In this document: piece by piece, positions 43,284 to 52,482 of the stretch
Layout: each line of letters opens with the position of its first letter
Numbering within the stretch: position 1 is the stretch's first letter
Source of the DNA: Neobacillus novalis NBRC 102450
GTDB taxonomy: Bacteria > Bacillota > Bacilli > Bacillales > Cytobacillaceae
DNA length: 64,000 nucleotides
Assembly: GCF_001591805.1 (NCBI RefSeq)
Contig: NZ_BCVP01000010.1
Location: 186,001-250,000 of the forward strand
Direction of reading: 5' to 3'
Notes under the pieces: model-generated
Seen by the model: the letters and a program-made list of their open reading frames with translations, nothing else
Database searches by the model: none
What the model was told of the DNA's origin: nothing
Translations under genes and position numbers: made by a program

Positions 43284-43320
43284 AAAAATGAAGGTCGCCA
43301 TTTTTGCGCCTTCATTTCTT
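43284..43320 (-). terminator. Terminator of the second molybdenum hydroxylase operon
   Basis: Minus strand AAATGAAGG...ACCTTCATT arms followed by TTTTT; the stem overlaps the stop codon of the [2Fe-2S] gene. Confidence 0.75.
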
Positions 43321-43767
43321 GTTTAACACTGATTTCACAGCCTTCTCTATCTCAATATAGCTAGTGCAGCGGCAAATATTCGATTCAAGCCACTCTTTAA
43401 TCGTTTGATCATCGGCATCCGGATGCTGCTGGATTAACGAATGGCAGTTCATAATAAAACCGGGTGTGCAATAGCCGCATTGAAAAGCGAAGTTTTCGAC
43501 AAAAGCTTGTTGAATGGGAGTCTCCCTCAGTCCTTCAATCGTGGTAACCTTTTTCCCAACCGCTTCTACCGTAAGCATCAAACACGATTTCATCGGCCAG
43601 CCGTCGACGTTCACCGTGCATGCCCCGCAATCTCCATTTAAACAGCCCGGCTTTGCCCCTGTAAGGCCCAGCTTACCTCTTATTGTATATAAAAGGGTAT
43701 CAGCTGCCTTGACAGCAACTATATGGATTTCTTCATTAATGTTTAACGTAATTGTGTGGGATTGCAA
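43312..43767 (-). CDS. Molybdenum hydroxylase [2Fe-2S] subunit, copy 2
   Basis: 151 aa. CLNGDCGACTVNVDGWPMKSC carries the plant-type cluster ligands and CGYCTPGF plus CRCTSY the second cluster. Clearly paralogous to 39771-40253, with the same length class and spacing. Last gene of the minus-strand operon, starting 34 bases after the FAD subunit. Confidence 0.93.
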   Translation of the reverse strand: MQSHTITLNINEEIHIVAVKAADTLLYTIRGKLGLTGAKPGCLNGDCGACTVNVDGWPMKSCLMLTVEAVGKKVTTIEGLRETPIQQAFVENFAFQCGYCTPGFIMNCHSLIQQHPDADDQTIKEWLESNICRCTSYIEIEKAVKSVLNKK

Positions 43768-43801
43768 GTTTCATCCTCCCCCTTCAAGCCAAACTACGAA
43801 A

Positions 43802-44644
43802 CTATCTAATTCTCACACCATCCAGGGCTGCCAATACATCTACTAACAAATTCCTTAAAACAAATAAACGGTATTCCGCCGAACCTTCGACATCATTGAG
43901 GATTGGTTTTGGCAGCACCGCAAGTGCCCCGTCTACCCTTGCCACGGCCGATTGACCGCTTTTGTTTAAGGCGGTCTCGACTTCCTTGGAACGAAATGGG
44001 AACGGACATAAGCCACTGACAGCCACACGCACCTCTTGATCAATTTTTAACGCAGCAACCGTAATTAACGGATAGCCCGTCTCCCATTGCTGGCGCCGTT
44101 TGAAGCTGAAAAACGGGGCCCTAATAAACCGGCTTTCTGTCGCGGTTTGAACAAGAATTTCCCCTCTCTTAAGCTTCAACTCACCTTGAAAAACATCATG
44201 GATGGCTACAACCTTTCCCCCATCAGTTCCGGCAATGACGACCTGGCTATCTGCTAGTAAAAAGGGCAAAACGGCTTCTCGGTAAAAAATACGAGCACAA
44301 ATATTGCCGCCCAAAGTAATTTTTCCACGGGCGGAATGATCAGCTACTTGACTCGCCGTTTTTGTTAATAACGGAAACAGATTCGCTTCTTCAATTTGAG
44401 TGAGGGTAAGCGTGCTCCCAATCAGTAAATGATCCCCGCTAACCTGCATCACTTTGCATTCGGCTATATCCTTAATATCAATGACCGCTTCGGTATAGGC
44501 TAAATCTATCCTGCCAAGGGTAATTAATTCCGTACCACCAGAAAAAAACATCGGCTGTTTGCCTTGTTGGTCTAAATACTGATAGAGCTCGACTGCCTCT
44601 TGCAGCGTTTCCGGCTTATAATATTCAAAATCAAACGGAAGCAT
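43802..44644 (-). CDS. Molybdenum hydroxylase FAD-binding subunit, copy 2
   Basis: 280 aa paralogue of 38935-39774 with the same first residues (MxPFDFEYYKP), FSGGTELITLGR and TLGGNICARIFYREAVLPFLLADSQV. Start codon directly follows the TGA of the large-subunit gene. Same subunit order as copy 1. Confidence 0.9.
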   Translation of the reverse strand: MLPFDFEYYKPETLQEAVELYQYLDQQGKQPMFFSGGTELITLGRIDLAYTEAVIDIKDIAECKVMQVSGDHLLIGSTLTLTQIEEANLFPLLTKTASQVADHSARGKITLGGNICARIFYREAVLPFLLADSQVVIAGTDGGKVVAIHDVFQGELKLKRGEILVQTATESRFIRAPFFSFKRRQQWETGYPLITVAALKIDQEVRVAVSGLCPFPFRSKEVETALNKSGQSAVARVDGALAVLPKPILNDVEGSAEYRLFVLRNLLVDVLAALDGVRIR

Positions 44645-46963
44645 TCACTTGTTCGCCTCCTTTGCTTTCCAAATCAGTTCTGGAATCAGCGGGAGATTAT
44701 GAAGCGAAACGCCAGCTGCTGTTGACAATGCGTTCCCTAGTGCTCCAGGCATCCCCAATAAGCCGTGCTCCCCGACACCGCGTGCCCCATATGGTCCATC
44801 GATCTGCGGGGTTTCAACAAACCCAACAAGATATTCAGGGTTTTCTCCATATCGTAAGGGTCGGTACGTCCGAAGCTGCGGGTTAAGTACCCTGCCAAGC
44901 TCGTCGAAATAAAACGTTTCCCGCCCTGCAAATGACAGTCCCATGCTCATCGCACCCATGACCTGGCCCACAGCTGCTTTTTCATTCATCACTCTGCCAA
45001 TATCAACAACTGTTGCCGCCTTCAACAGCCGGTACGTGTAATCCCGTTTATCAAATTCAATTTCAACCCCATAAGCGGCCACAGTCCATTCCGGACCAGG
45101 TCTTCCGGCACCAGTCTCCGGATCCAATGGCGTAAGATGGCGTAAAATATAACTTCCTCGGCCGATGATTTGCCCTCCGACTGTATTCCCATTGGGATAT
45201 TTATAGCCGTAGCCAATCTCTTTAAAATGGAGCCCGATGGCGGGATCGTCCCTTAAAAACACCCTGCTGTTTGCAATTTCGAGATCTTCCTTCGGGGATC
45301 TTAAAACACAGGCAGCCAGTTCTTTCAACTGATGGATGACATCCTCCGCTGCCTTTAAAACAGCTCTGCCACCCATAAACGTCCCCCGGCTTGCAACCGT
45401 TTTCCAATGCTCCGGTGTGGTTTGTGTATCCACTTCCATACGGACATGAATTTTATTCACATCCATTTTCAGCCGTTCGGCAAGAATTTGCGCTAAGATC
45501 GTTTTGGTTCCGGTACCAATTTCAACAACGCCAGACATTAAATTAATACTTCCATCACGATTAAATGTTAAAATCACTCCCGATGGGGCATCCGTATCAA
45601 TCGTCGATGTCTTCCAGCTGCAGCTGACCCCCTTTACCCGGATAAAGCGGTCGTTCAATACTTTTACCGGACCTTCATCCCATTTGATTAGTCCCCTGAC
45701 CTTTTCAATACATTTTTGCAAGTTTCCGACATTACTTTTATTCAGCCTGACCCTTGTTGGCGTTGTATTTCCGGGCATAATGGCATTGATATACCTGAGT
45801 TCAAGCGGATCGATGTTTAATTTTTGCGCAAGCAAGTCCATCGTCCGTTCAATTGCAAAGGAAAGCTCGGAATGGCTAAAACCCCTAAATGGTGCTGCAT
45901 ACGGATGATTCGTATACATGCAGTAGGAATCACACCAGACATTTTCAATATTATAAGGTCCGGTACAATCTGTCGCTCCCGATCTCGTTACATCAATTGC
46001 TTTATCGGAATAAGCACCGCCATCCCACAAATAAAGGATTTCAGCCACCGTGATTTTCCCACTCCGATTTGCTCCCAATTTAACCGTTGCATCCAGGCCA
46101 ATGTGACATGGGGAGGTTAAAATATCTTCTTCTCTTGTGTTTAATATTTTCACCGGTTTCCCGCCGACTTCCTTCGATGCCATATAGGCGAGCACCTCAA
46201 GCTGAACGGGAGCCTTGCCGCCATAGGCACCGCCAACTAGTGGGGTACGAACGATAATTTTCCCCATATCCTCACCGAAGTAATCAGCGATTAACCTTTT
46301 GACCATAAAGGGTGCCTGCGATGAGGTCATGATGATGATGTTTCCATCTGGCGATATCTCCGCCGTCGCACATCGCGTTTCCATGGCCACATGGTCGGAA
46401 GGGGCAAAGGAAAAGCTCGCCTCCACTACCGTTTCACTCTCAGCCCAGCCTTTCGCCATATTTCCCTTGCGGATTTTTATAAGCGTTGCGATATTAGTGT
46501 CAGGCACCGGATGTGAATCTGCCTCTTTTTTATATTCACCTAATCGCTCATGAACAAGCGGTGCATTCTTTTGGAATGCCTGGGTCGGTGAATTCACTAC
46601 TGGCAGCAATTCGTATTGCACCTTAATTAGGTCGGCAGCTGTTTTTGCTTGTGCAGGGGTATCGGCGACAACGAGGGCAACAGGTTCCCCGTGGTACCGA
46701 ACCTTGTCAAACGCAATCGGCGGACGGTCACGAATTGCCTCCCCGGTTAACGGATACTGTTTTCCTGTGAGAATGGCCCTAACCCCAGGCACTTTCCACG
46801 CTTCCGATGTGTCAATATTCACTATTTTGGCATGACCATACGGGCTAATGACCATTTTTCCCGACAGCAAGGGAACTTTTTGATAATCATGCGTGTATTT
46901 CGCTCGGCCGGTTACCTTATCAACCGCTTCTTTGCGAATAACACTCTTCCCAATAACCTCCAA
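44645..46963 (-). CDS. Molybdenum hydroxylase large subunit (xanthine dehydrogenase family), copy 2
   Basis: About 772 aa. The TTG at 46963 is chosen because GGGAGGG lies six bases upstream and the protein then starts MEVIGKSVIRKEAVDKVTGRAKY, aligned with copy 1; a GTG five codons earlier is in the ribosome binding site itself. Motifs are GGAYGGKAPVQLEVLAYMAS, FRGFSHSELSFAIERTMD and GARGVGE with the catalytic Glu. Again no AYxCSFR loop, so not a CO dehydrogenase. The substrate of neither copy is known; divergence between the copies suggests different substrates or acceptors. Confidence 0.92.
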   Translation of the reverse strand: MEVIGKSVIRKEAVDKVTGRAKYTHDYQKVPLLSGKMVISPYGHAKIVNIDTSEAWKVPGVRAILTGKQYPLTGEAIRDRPPIAFDKVRYHGEPVALVVADTPAQAKTAADLIKVQYELLPVVNSPTQAFQKNAPLVHERLGEYKKEADSHPVPDTNIATLIKIRKGNMAKGWAESETVVEASFSFAPSDHVAMETRCATAEISPDGNIIIMTSSQAPFMVKRLIADYFGEDMGKIIVRTPLVGGAYGGKAPVQLEVLAYMASKEVGGKPVKILNTREEDILTSPCHIGLDATVKLGANRSGKITVAEILYLWDGGAYSDKAIDVTRSGATDCTGPYNIENVWCDSYCMYTNHPYAAPFRGFSHSELSFAIERTMDLLAQKLNIDPLELRYINAIMPGNTTPTRVRLNKSNVGNLQKCIEKVRGLIKWDEGPVKVLNDRFIRVKGVSCSWKTSTIDTDAPSGVILTFNRDGSINLMSGVVEIGTGTKTILAQILAERLKMDVNKIHVRMEVDTQTTPEHWKTVASRGTFMGGRAVLKAAEDVIHQLKELAACVLRSPKEDLEIANSRVFLRDDPAIGLHFKEIGYGYKYPNGNTVGGQIIGRGSYILRHLTPLDPETGAGRPGPEWTVAAYGVEIEFDKRDYTYRLLKAATVVDIGRVMNEKAAVGQVMGAMSMGLSFAGRETFYFDELGRVLNPQLRTYRPLRYGENPEYLVGFVETPQIDGPYGARGVGEHGLLGMPGALGNALSTAAGVSLHNLPLIPELIWKAKEANK

Positions 46964-47144
46964 GATCAACCCTCCCACACTTCAGACACATACATTCCTA
47001 CCTTATTTATATTAAGACGGAAGCTATTCCTAGAATGCTTAATTTATCTTTAGCGGAACTTACATGTGTCTAGTCAAAGTACGGCTAGGGCAAATGCGAT
47101 CACTTATATTTGAAAAAATGAAGCAAGTGTGAGGACTCAATGAA

Positions 47145-47174
47145 GAAACAGCACCCAAATAGGAGTGCTGTTTC
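47145..47174 (-). terminator. Hairpin at the end of the hemolysin-III gene
   Basis: GAAACAGCAC and GTGCTGTTTC arms; the T-run behind it is short and interrupted, so termination is probable but not certain. Confidence 0.55.
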
Positions 47175-47176
47175 AT

Positions 47177-47824
47177 TTATTTTATCGGCAAAACATAAAA
47201 TAAAACACAAAAGAAGTGGGCCACACTGCCGCCAATCACAAACAGATGCCAGACCGCATGATGGTACTTAAAGCCCCGCCAAACATAGAAAATGGCTCCA
47301 AGCGTATAAAGGGCGCCGCCAATCACTAAATACATCATCCCGTCAGAAGAAAGATTATTTACTAACGGTTTCCAGGCAAAAACAATTAACCAGCCCATGA
47401 CGACATAGAGCGCCGTTGAGGTTACAAGATACTTTTTAACAAAAAAGCATTTAAAAACAGTGCCGGCAACCGCCAATCCCCAAACAATGCCAAATAATGT
47501 CCAGCCCATTGTCCCTTTAATCACTACTAATAAAAACGGTGTATAGGTTCCTGCAATAAAAAAATAAATGGACGAGTGATCCAAAATTTCAAATACGTCT
47601 TTAGCCCTGCCTTCTGGGAAGCTATGAAGCAGAGTGGAGGACATATAAAGAATAAACATCGTTCCTCCAAAAATCGTGAAGCTGACTACATGCCAGGCGT
47701 TCCCATATAGGGATGAATAAACAATTAAGATCACTAAGGCAGAAATGCTCAGTAATGCCCCAATTCCATGTGTAATCGAATTAGCCATTTCCTCATGCTT
47801 AGAAAATGTATGTGTCGCTGCCAC
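47177..47824 (-). CDS. yplQ: Hemolysin III / TrhA family membrane protein
   Basis: 215 aa from the GTG at 47824, which has AAAGGGG eight bases upstream; the track start six codons earlier includes the ribosome binding site. Seven helices. PAQR-type residues are visible: ITHGIGAL near the start, STLLHSFPEGR, LDHSSIYFFIAGTYTPF and HHAVWHLFVIGGSVAHF, giving the conserved Ser-His-Asp-His-His set for a metal site. Members alter membrane energetics or fluidity; cytolysis is not established for the family. Confidence 0.9.
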   Translation of the reverse strand: MAATHTFSKHEEMANSITHGIGALLSISALVILIVYSSLYGNAWHVVSFTIFGGTMFILYMSSTLLHSFPEGRAKDVFEILDHSSIYFFIAGTYTPFLLVVIKGTMGWTLFGIVWGLAVAGTVFKCFFVKKYLVTSTALYVVMGWLIVFAWKPLVNNLSSDGMMYLVIGGALYTLGAIFYVWRGFKYHHAVWHLFVIGGSVAHFFCVLFYVLPIK

Positions 47825-47939
47825 TAATAATTCCCCTTTCAACTAACGGTAGAATCCGCCTAAAAGGTAGACTTCCATATAAATATAAAAGATATTCATG
47901 AAAATACCATGCTTATGAATTGGATTCAATGGACGTTTA

Positions 47940-47985
47940 TCATGTTCAATAAAAAAAGACTAATCCATTTTTTAAATTAGTCACC
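47940..47985 (-). terminator. Hairpin with T-run downstream of the TVP38-like gene
   Basis: Minus strand GACTAAT...ATTAGTC, then seven Ts. Together with the CCCGG/CCGGG hairpin at 48101-48120 it ends the minus-strand unit. Confidence 0.55.
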
Positions 47986-48144
47986 TTTCTTTAACTATTA
48001 ATCTTTCTTTCATAGTTTGTTCATATTTCTTCGTTAAGATATAAATAGGTTCACAGATGAACCTTTAACCTCCGCCCCCCTTAATATAGATTAGTTTGAA
48101 TGCCCGGTACAAGCTGCCGGGTAATTTTTTTGCGGTTTAGAATG

Positions 48145-48774
48145 TCAGTCACTATGATTTTTTCGCGTCCTTCGATAAACAATGACAAAGTTAATCAAGA
48201 AAATGGTGAACAAATAAAGTCCATATAATCCAAATGAAAACATCTTGTTGCTGCTAAATGCCGCACCCGCAAAGGACAAAATAAGAATATTAGGGATCTT
48301 CCCGATGGTCGACGCTGTGAAAAAAGTGAGCCATCTGACATTACTTAATCCGCAAATAAGATTGACAACCGGGGCAGGAATAACCGGAATCAAGCGGCAG
48401 GTCAAAATTGCCAAAAAGGAATGGCGATTCAAAAACCCTTCGTATTCCTGGACCTTCGGATATTTCAATAATTTTGCCTGGGCAAAATCCCGAAAACCAT
48501 AGCGGCTTAAAAAGAAGAACCCCATTGTCCCGGCCATAGCTCCGGCCAATGAAATAGCCGCTCCTTGTGCTGTACCAAAGACAGCACCAATGATTCCCGC
48601 TAAAATCGGGAACGGAATTATAGGAAAAAAGACACAAATTGCCACTAGTAGCATACTGAGAAGAATGGATAAACTTCCACCTTGCTTAATAAGAACAATC
48701 AATTCATCCTTTTGAAAAAAGCCAATCGCAATAATCAAAAGCACGATTGTTACACTAATAAATTTCTTAAACAT
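48145..48774 (-). CDS. TVP38/TMEM64 family membrane protein
   Basis: 209 aa, about five hydrophobic stretches. The family core is FPIIPFPILAGIIGAVFGTAQGAAISLAGAMAGTMGFFFLSRYGFRDFA and RLIPVIPAPVVNLICGLSNVRWLTFFTASTIGKIPNI, corresponding to the DedA/VTT re-entrant domain. VTT proteins are implicated in lipid scrambling, especially of undecaprenyl phosphate or phospholipids. Single gene flanked by hairpins. Confidence 0.9.
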   Translation of the reverse strand: MFKKFISVTIVLLIIAIGFFQKDELIVLIKQGGSLSILLSMLLVAICVFFPIIPFPILAGIIGAVFGTAQGAAISLAGAMAGTMGFFFLSRYGFRDFAQAKLLKYPKVQEYEGFLNRHSFLAILTCRLIPVIPAPVVNLICGLSNVRWLTFFTASTIGKIPNILILSFAGAAFSSNKMFSFGLYGLYLFTIFLINFVIVYRRTRKNHSD

Positions 48775-49063
48775 CGAAACGCCCCTAAAATATTATTTAT
48801 ATAGTAAAACCGTTAGTATTTTCTCTACTCTATTATTACCCTTCTAAGTATATCGAGAAAACCATCATTCAGAAACAAAAAATTATAATTTTTCAAAAAG
48901 TGGTGTTCTATGGATCCATTCCTCCATTTGTTCAAAAATTCTTGCGCGGAATGTAGAAATATTGTAACAAACCTCCCATGCACTGGAATCTGACAAAATT
49001 ATAATAAACCTATAGAAACATTTTAAAAGGTTTTAAAAATAATAATGAATTTTGGTGATGAAG

Positions 49064-50251
49064 ATGCAAGGAATTGGTAAAGGGCATCCACATACTATGG
49101 GACACCCACATGCACAGGGTATGGAAAAAGGGATTGACTATGATGTAAACCCATTTATTGTAATTTGGGAAGTAACAAGGGCTTGTCAGCTTAAGTGCGT
49201 TCACTGCCGCGCTGATGCACAGCTGATTGCAGACCCGAGGGAGCTGTCACACGATGAAGGAATCAATCTCATCGATCAAATCTATGAAATGGATAATCCG
49301 ATGCTTGTATTCACTGGCGGAGATTGCATGATGCGGGAGGACCTTTTCGAGCTTGCTGATTATGCAATCAAAAAAGGAATGCGTGTTTCAATGACACCTA
49401 GTGCCACTGAAAACGTAACGAAGGAAAAAATGAAACAGGCAAAAGAAGTAGGTCTTTCGCGCTGGGGCTTCAGCCTCGATGGCCCTACTCCGGAAATACA
49501 CGACCATTTCCGCGGAACACCAGGTTCATTCGAGTTAACGCGTGAAAAAATAAAATATTTAAACGAATTGGATATGCCGCTGCAAATTAATACGGTTATT
49601 TCCCGTTATAATTATGACTCCCTTGAAGAAATGTCAAAACTGGTTGGGGAGCTGGGGGCCGTCATGTGGTACATCTTCCTGCTGGTACCGACGGGCCGCG
49701 GTCAATTAGATGCCTGCATTACCCCAGCCGAGCATGAAAAGGTATTCCGCTGGTTATATGAACTTAGCAAAACAGCGCCATACGATATTAAAACAACGGC
49801 AGCACAGCATTATCGCCGCGTTGTACTACAGCAGAAAACGCGGGATCATTTAATTGATAATGGTGAAATTCATTACGAGGATACGATTACAACCGATTTT
49901 GCCTCGATGCATGACGGATTGAAGCGTGCTCCAAAAGGGGTAAACGATGGAAACGGCTTTGCATTCGTTTCCCATATCGGTGATGTCATGCCGAGCGGAT
50001 TGCTTCCAATTGTTGGCGGAAACGTTCGAGATACACCGCTTGCAGAAATTTATCGTGAGGCAAAAATTTTTAAAGAACTGCGTCAGCCCGACAACTACAA
50101 AGGCAAATGCGGTGTCTGCGAATATAACAAAATTTGCGGCGGTTCGCGCTCAAGAACTTACGCGGTAACAGGTGACTATTTAGAAAGCGAACCTTTCTGC
50201 GTTTATATACCACAGGCAATGCGCAATAAAGAAACGGCGCCAACAGTCTAA
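49064..50251 (+). CDS. Radical SAM/SPASM protein (BA_1875/TIGR04053-like)
   Basis: About 395 aa. The radical SAM cluster is CQLKCVHC (Cys41, 45, 48 from the ATG at 49064), then FTGGDCMMREDLFEL and FSLDGPTPEIHDHFRG; the C-terminal SPASM-type cysteines are CGVCEYNKICGGSRSRTYA...EPFC. It also resembles haem-d1/AhbD maturases. The N-terminus GKGHPHTMGHPHAQG is His-rich. TGGTGAT four bases before the ATG at 49064 supports this start over the TTG at 49052. Monocistronic; no small peptide substrate gene is visible beside it, so the reaction is unknown. Confidence 0.85.
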   Translation: MQGIGKGHPHTMGHPHAQGMEKGIDYDVNPFIVIWEVTRACQLKCVHCRADAQLIADPRELSHDEGINLIDQIYEMDNPMLVFTGGDCMMREDLFELADYAIKKGMRVSMTPSATENVTKEKMKQAKEVGLSRWGFSLDGPTPEIHDHFRGTPGSFELTREKIKYLNELDMPLQINTVISRYNYDSLEEMSKLVGELGAVMWYIFLLVPTGRGQLDACITPAEHEKVFRWLYELSKTAPYDIKTTAAQHYRRVVLQQKTRDHLIDNGEIHYEDTITTDFASMHDGLKRAPKGVNDGNGFAFVSHIGDVMPSGLLPIVGGNVRDTPLAEIYREAKIFKELRQPDNYKGKCGVCEYNKICGGSRSRTYAVTGDYLESEPFCVYIPQAMRNKETAPTV

Positions 50252-50253
50252 TA

Positions 50254-50290
50254 AAAGAGGCATTCCATTACGTGGAATGCCTCTTTCCTT
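50254..50290. terminator. Bidirectional terminator between radical SAM gene and gerC
   Basis: AAAGAGGCATTCCA/TGGAATGCCTCTTT stem shared by the two convergent units. Confidence 0.85.
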
Positions 50291-51389
50291 ATTCAATTAA
50301 TCCCGTATCAGCGATTTGAACTTTTGTATGAACCTTAAAGGTGATAGCAGGGTAAATCCATTTCCATTCTTCCCAATCGTCATTATTGAAATGACGGGAA
50401 CGGTAGCGGAGGCCAAAGCCTATTGGGTCGAGATTCGCTTTTTGAATTTTCACAAGTACCTTTTCGATTTCCCGGTTCAACGACTTTTCGGCTGCTTTCT
50501 CATAATCTGATAATTTTTCGTTTGGGACACGTCTTGTTGCCTCTTCCATTGTGCCCTCAACTGATACTTTTACCTTTATATATGGGGCTTTCCCTTTAGG
50601 GGTATAGATTTTATATTTTGTCTTTACTTTATGTGTATCAATGACGATAGTTGTATTTCCTTTTTTAACTTTTACAGCGCTTTTTTCCTCGCGTTTTCTT
50701 AGGTAATTTAGAATTTTTGTCTCCTCTGGACCAAGTTTCATCACCATATGGCTTTTATTAAAAAGTCCCACCTTATTAATTTCAAAAAGATCCTTTTCCG
50801 CTTCAATAATAGGCAGGATTGGATCGATTCCTTTTTCAATTAATTTATATTTCATATCAAAAATGAATTCAGAAATAACATAAGGCGTTTCTGAGCCATC
50901 CTTCCCTAATGAAAGGATCAAGGCGTTTGAGGGCAAATTCTCTGATTTAGGTTTTACCTTTAATACAGCCAGCGCACTTGGCTTTGCAATTGCTGTCCAG
51001 GCAATCCCCTGAATATCTCTTCTTCGCGCAAACCAATAGAATATACCTGCATTTCCCTTTTCTTTGACAACCTGTTCACTAAGGACAATGACTTTTGCAT
51101 GGCTGAAATCAACCTCTTTATCCACTTTTGTCTTAATGATTCTAACCGCTTCAGACATGGAATCTGCCTTTTCTGAGACAATAGCGAACTCATTTGTTTT
51201 ATCTTTTGATGGACTTGGGACAGCAAATTTAAGACTGACTAGATACTTTTTAGGACCATCCTTCGCAAGGTCCACTCCAATACTGACAACAAAAAAACGC
51301 TTATCGATGTCTTTAAAGCCGCAGCCGTTTAAAAGAAACACAAAGACAAGAATGATGACCATCCATCCCCATTTGCTAAACATTTTCAA
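50289..51389 (-). CDS. Ger(x)C family spore germination lipoprotein
   Basis: About 366 aa from the TTG at 51389, which has AAGGAGG eight bases upstream and overlaps the TGA of gerB by four bases (TTGA). Lipobox LLNGC follows a hydrophobic helix. The sequence IDKRFFVVSIGVDLA and the REIEKVLVKIQKANLDPIGFGLRYR end are typical of GerC subunits. Third gene of a complete gerA-gerB-gerC operon; the longer open frame would put the ribosome binding site inside the gene. Confidence 0.9.
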   Translation of the reverse strand: MKMFSKWGWMVIILVFVFLLNGCGFKDIDKRFFVVSIGVDLAKDGPKKYLVSLKFAVPSPSKDKTNEFAIVSEKADSMSEAVRIIKTKVDKEVDFSHAKVIVLSEQVVKEKGNAGIFYWFARRRDIQGIAWTAIAKPSALAVLKVKPKSENLPSNALILSLGKDGSETPYVISEFIFDMKYKLIEKGIDPILPIIEAEKDLFEINKVGLFNKSHMVMKLGPEETKILNYLRKREEKSAVKVKKGNTTIVIDTHKVKTKYKIYTPKGKAPYIKVKVSVEGTMEEATRRVPNEKLSDYEKAAEKSLNREIEKVLVKIQKANLDPIGFGLRYRSRHFNNDDWEEWKWIYPAITFKVHTKVQIADTGLIE

Positions 51390-52474
51390 GCAGCCCGCCT
51401 CCTTGCCCAAAAGAAGAATGAACCGACGAGAATGATTTCAAATCCGAGCCGAAACATCATCCAATAAATTGTTAATTTATGTAAGATTAGCGAATTTAAA
51501 AAAATAACTCCAACAATCGAACAACCGCCAAAGAAGGCAAGGACAAGCCAATTCTTTTTCATGCTTACTTTTTCCTTAAACGTTCCCTTCAATAATTCGA
51601 AAGCAACATGCCAATGAACTGAGACACTCATGAGTGTAATGCTCATGTAGAACATTAAAAATAAGAAGATGACTCGTTCGATTGGACTATAAGTCAACCT
51701 GAGGGAATCTGCTGTCGATATCCATGGATAAAGATATTCTTGCGCCCCATCTGAACCATGAAAACCAATCGGAATGAAGAAGGTGGTAAATAAATTTAGC
51801 ACGCCAATAAAAAAGATGACAATAAAATTCCAAATCTTTAATTTTCCCTTTATCACACGATTAAAAATAATCAGGTTTGCATACCCGGAAAAACAATAGG
51901 TCGCAGCAGCGATTGACTTGAGACTTGGTCTTTCAAATAGATGGGTTCCTACCTCCAGCATTGAGTCCCAACTTAAGTATTCATTTGTAAACGCTTTAAA
52001 AATGATAAATCCAATTAATGGGATATTTAGGAATAGGACAATTTCAAGAAAATACATGACTCGTTCTGTTGGAAGCTGAATGATGAGAAAAATCGCCGCC
52101 AAATAAATGGCAAGCAATGATAACTTTGGCATTTCCGGATTAACAAACCGGCTTAAAATATCAATGAATCCAACGAGAGTAATCAGGCCTGCAGAGAACC
52201 AGATGATTTGAATGCTGCCAAAATGGATCATTTTCAACCATCTGTGCTTAGAATTGGCGAGGATTTCTGGCAATCCTTGTTCAGGGAACTTCGTGATGGC
52301 CTTGCTGTAAAAATAATTAAGGGTAATCCCAATCGGGATGGCCATTAATATACCCATTACAGCACCCTCATAGCGATAATCTATTAAAATTTTTGGCACA
52401 AAGATAATCACATTAATCAGCATGTTTAATAAGACTAAATAAAAATAATAACGGTTCAATGCCCTCCCCTCCAA
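51386..52474 (-). CDS. GerB-family spore germination permease
   Basis: 362 aa, about ten helices, the APC-superfamily-type endospore germination permease (GerAB/GerKB). ALNRYYFYLVLLNMLIN at the start and SFFFWARRRA at the end match the family size. It provides the nutrient-binding site of the receptor. Between gerA (eight bases before) and gerC (overlap). Confidence 0.88.
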   Translation of the reverse strand: MEGRALNRYYFYLVLLNMLINVIIFVPKILIDYRYEGAVMGILMAIPIGITLNYFYSKAITKFPEQGLPEILANSKHRWLKMIHFGSIQIIWFSAGLITLVGFIDILSRFVNPEMPKLSLLAIYLAAIFLIIQLPTERVMYFLEIVLFLNIPLIGFIIFKAFTNEYLSWDSMLEVGTHLFERPSLKSIAAATYCFSGYANLIIFNRVIKGKLKIWNFIVIFFIGVLNLFTTFFIPIGFHGSDGAQEYLYPWISTADSLRLTYSPIERVIFLFLMFYMSITLMSVSVHWHVAFELLKGTFKEKVSMKKNWLVLAFFGGCSIVGVIFLNSLILHKLTIYWMMFRLGFEIILVGSFFFWARRRAA

Positions 52475-52482
52475 ACATTTTG

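Noticed and set aside
36593..46963. Carbon monoxide dehydrogenase (CoxLMS) identity
   Set aside because: Neither large subunit has the AYxCSFR active-site loop with its cysteine.
48101..48130. Plus-strand small RNA ending in the CCCGG/CCGGG hairpin with T-run
   Set aside because: No upstream promoter or conserved RNA found; it is explained as a bidirectional terminator of the adjacent gene.
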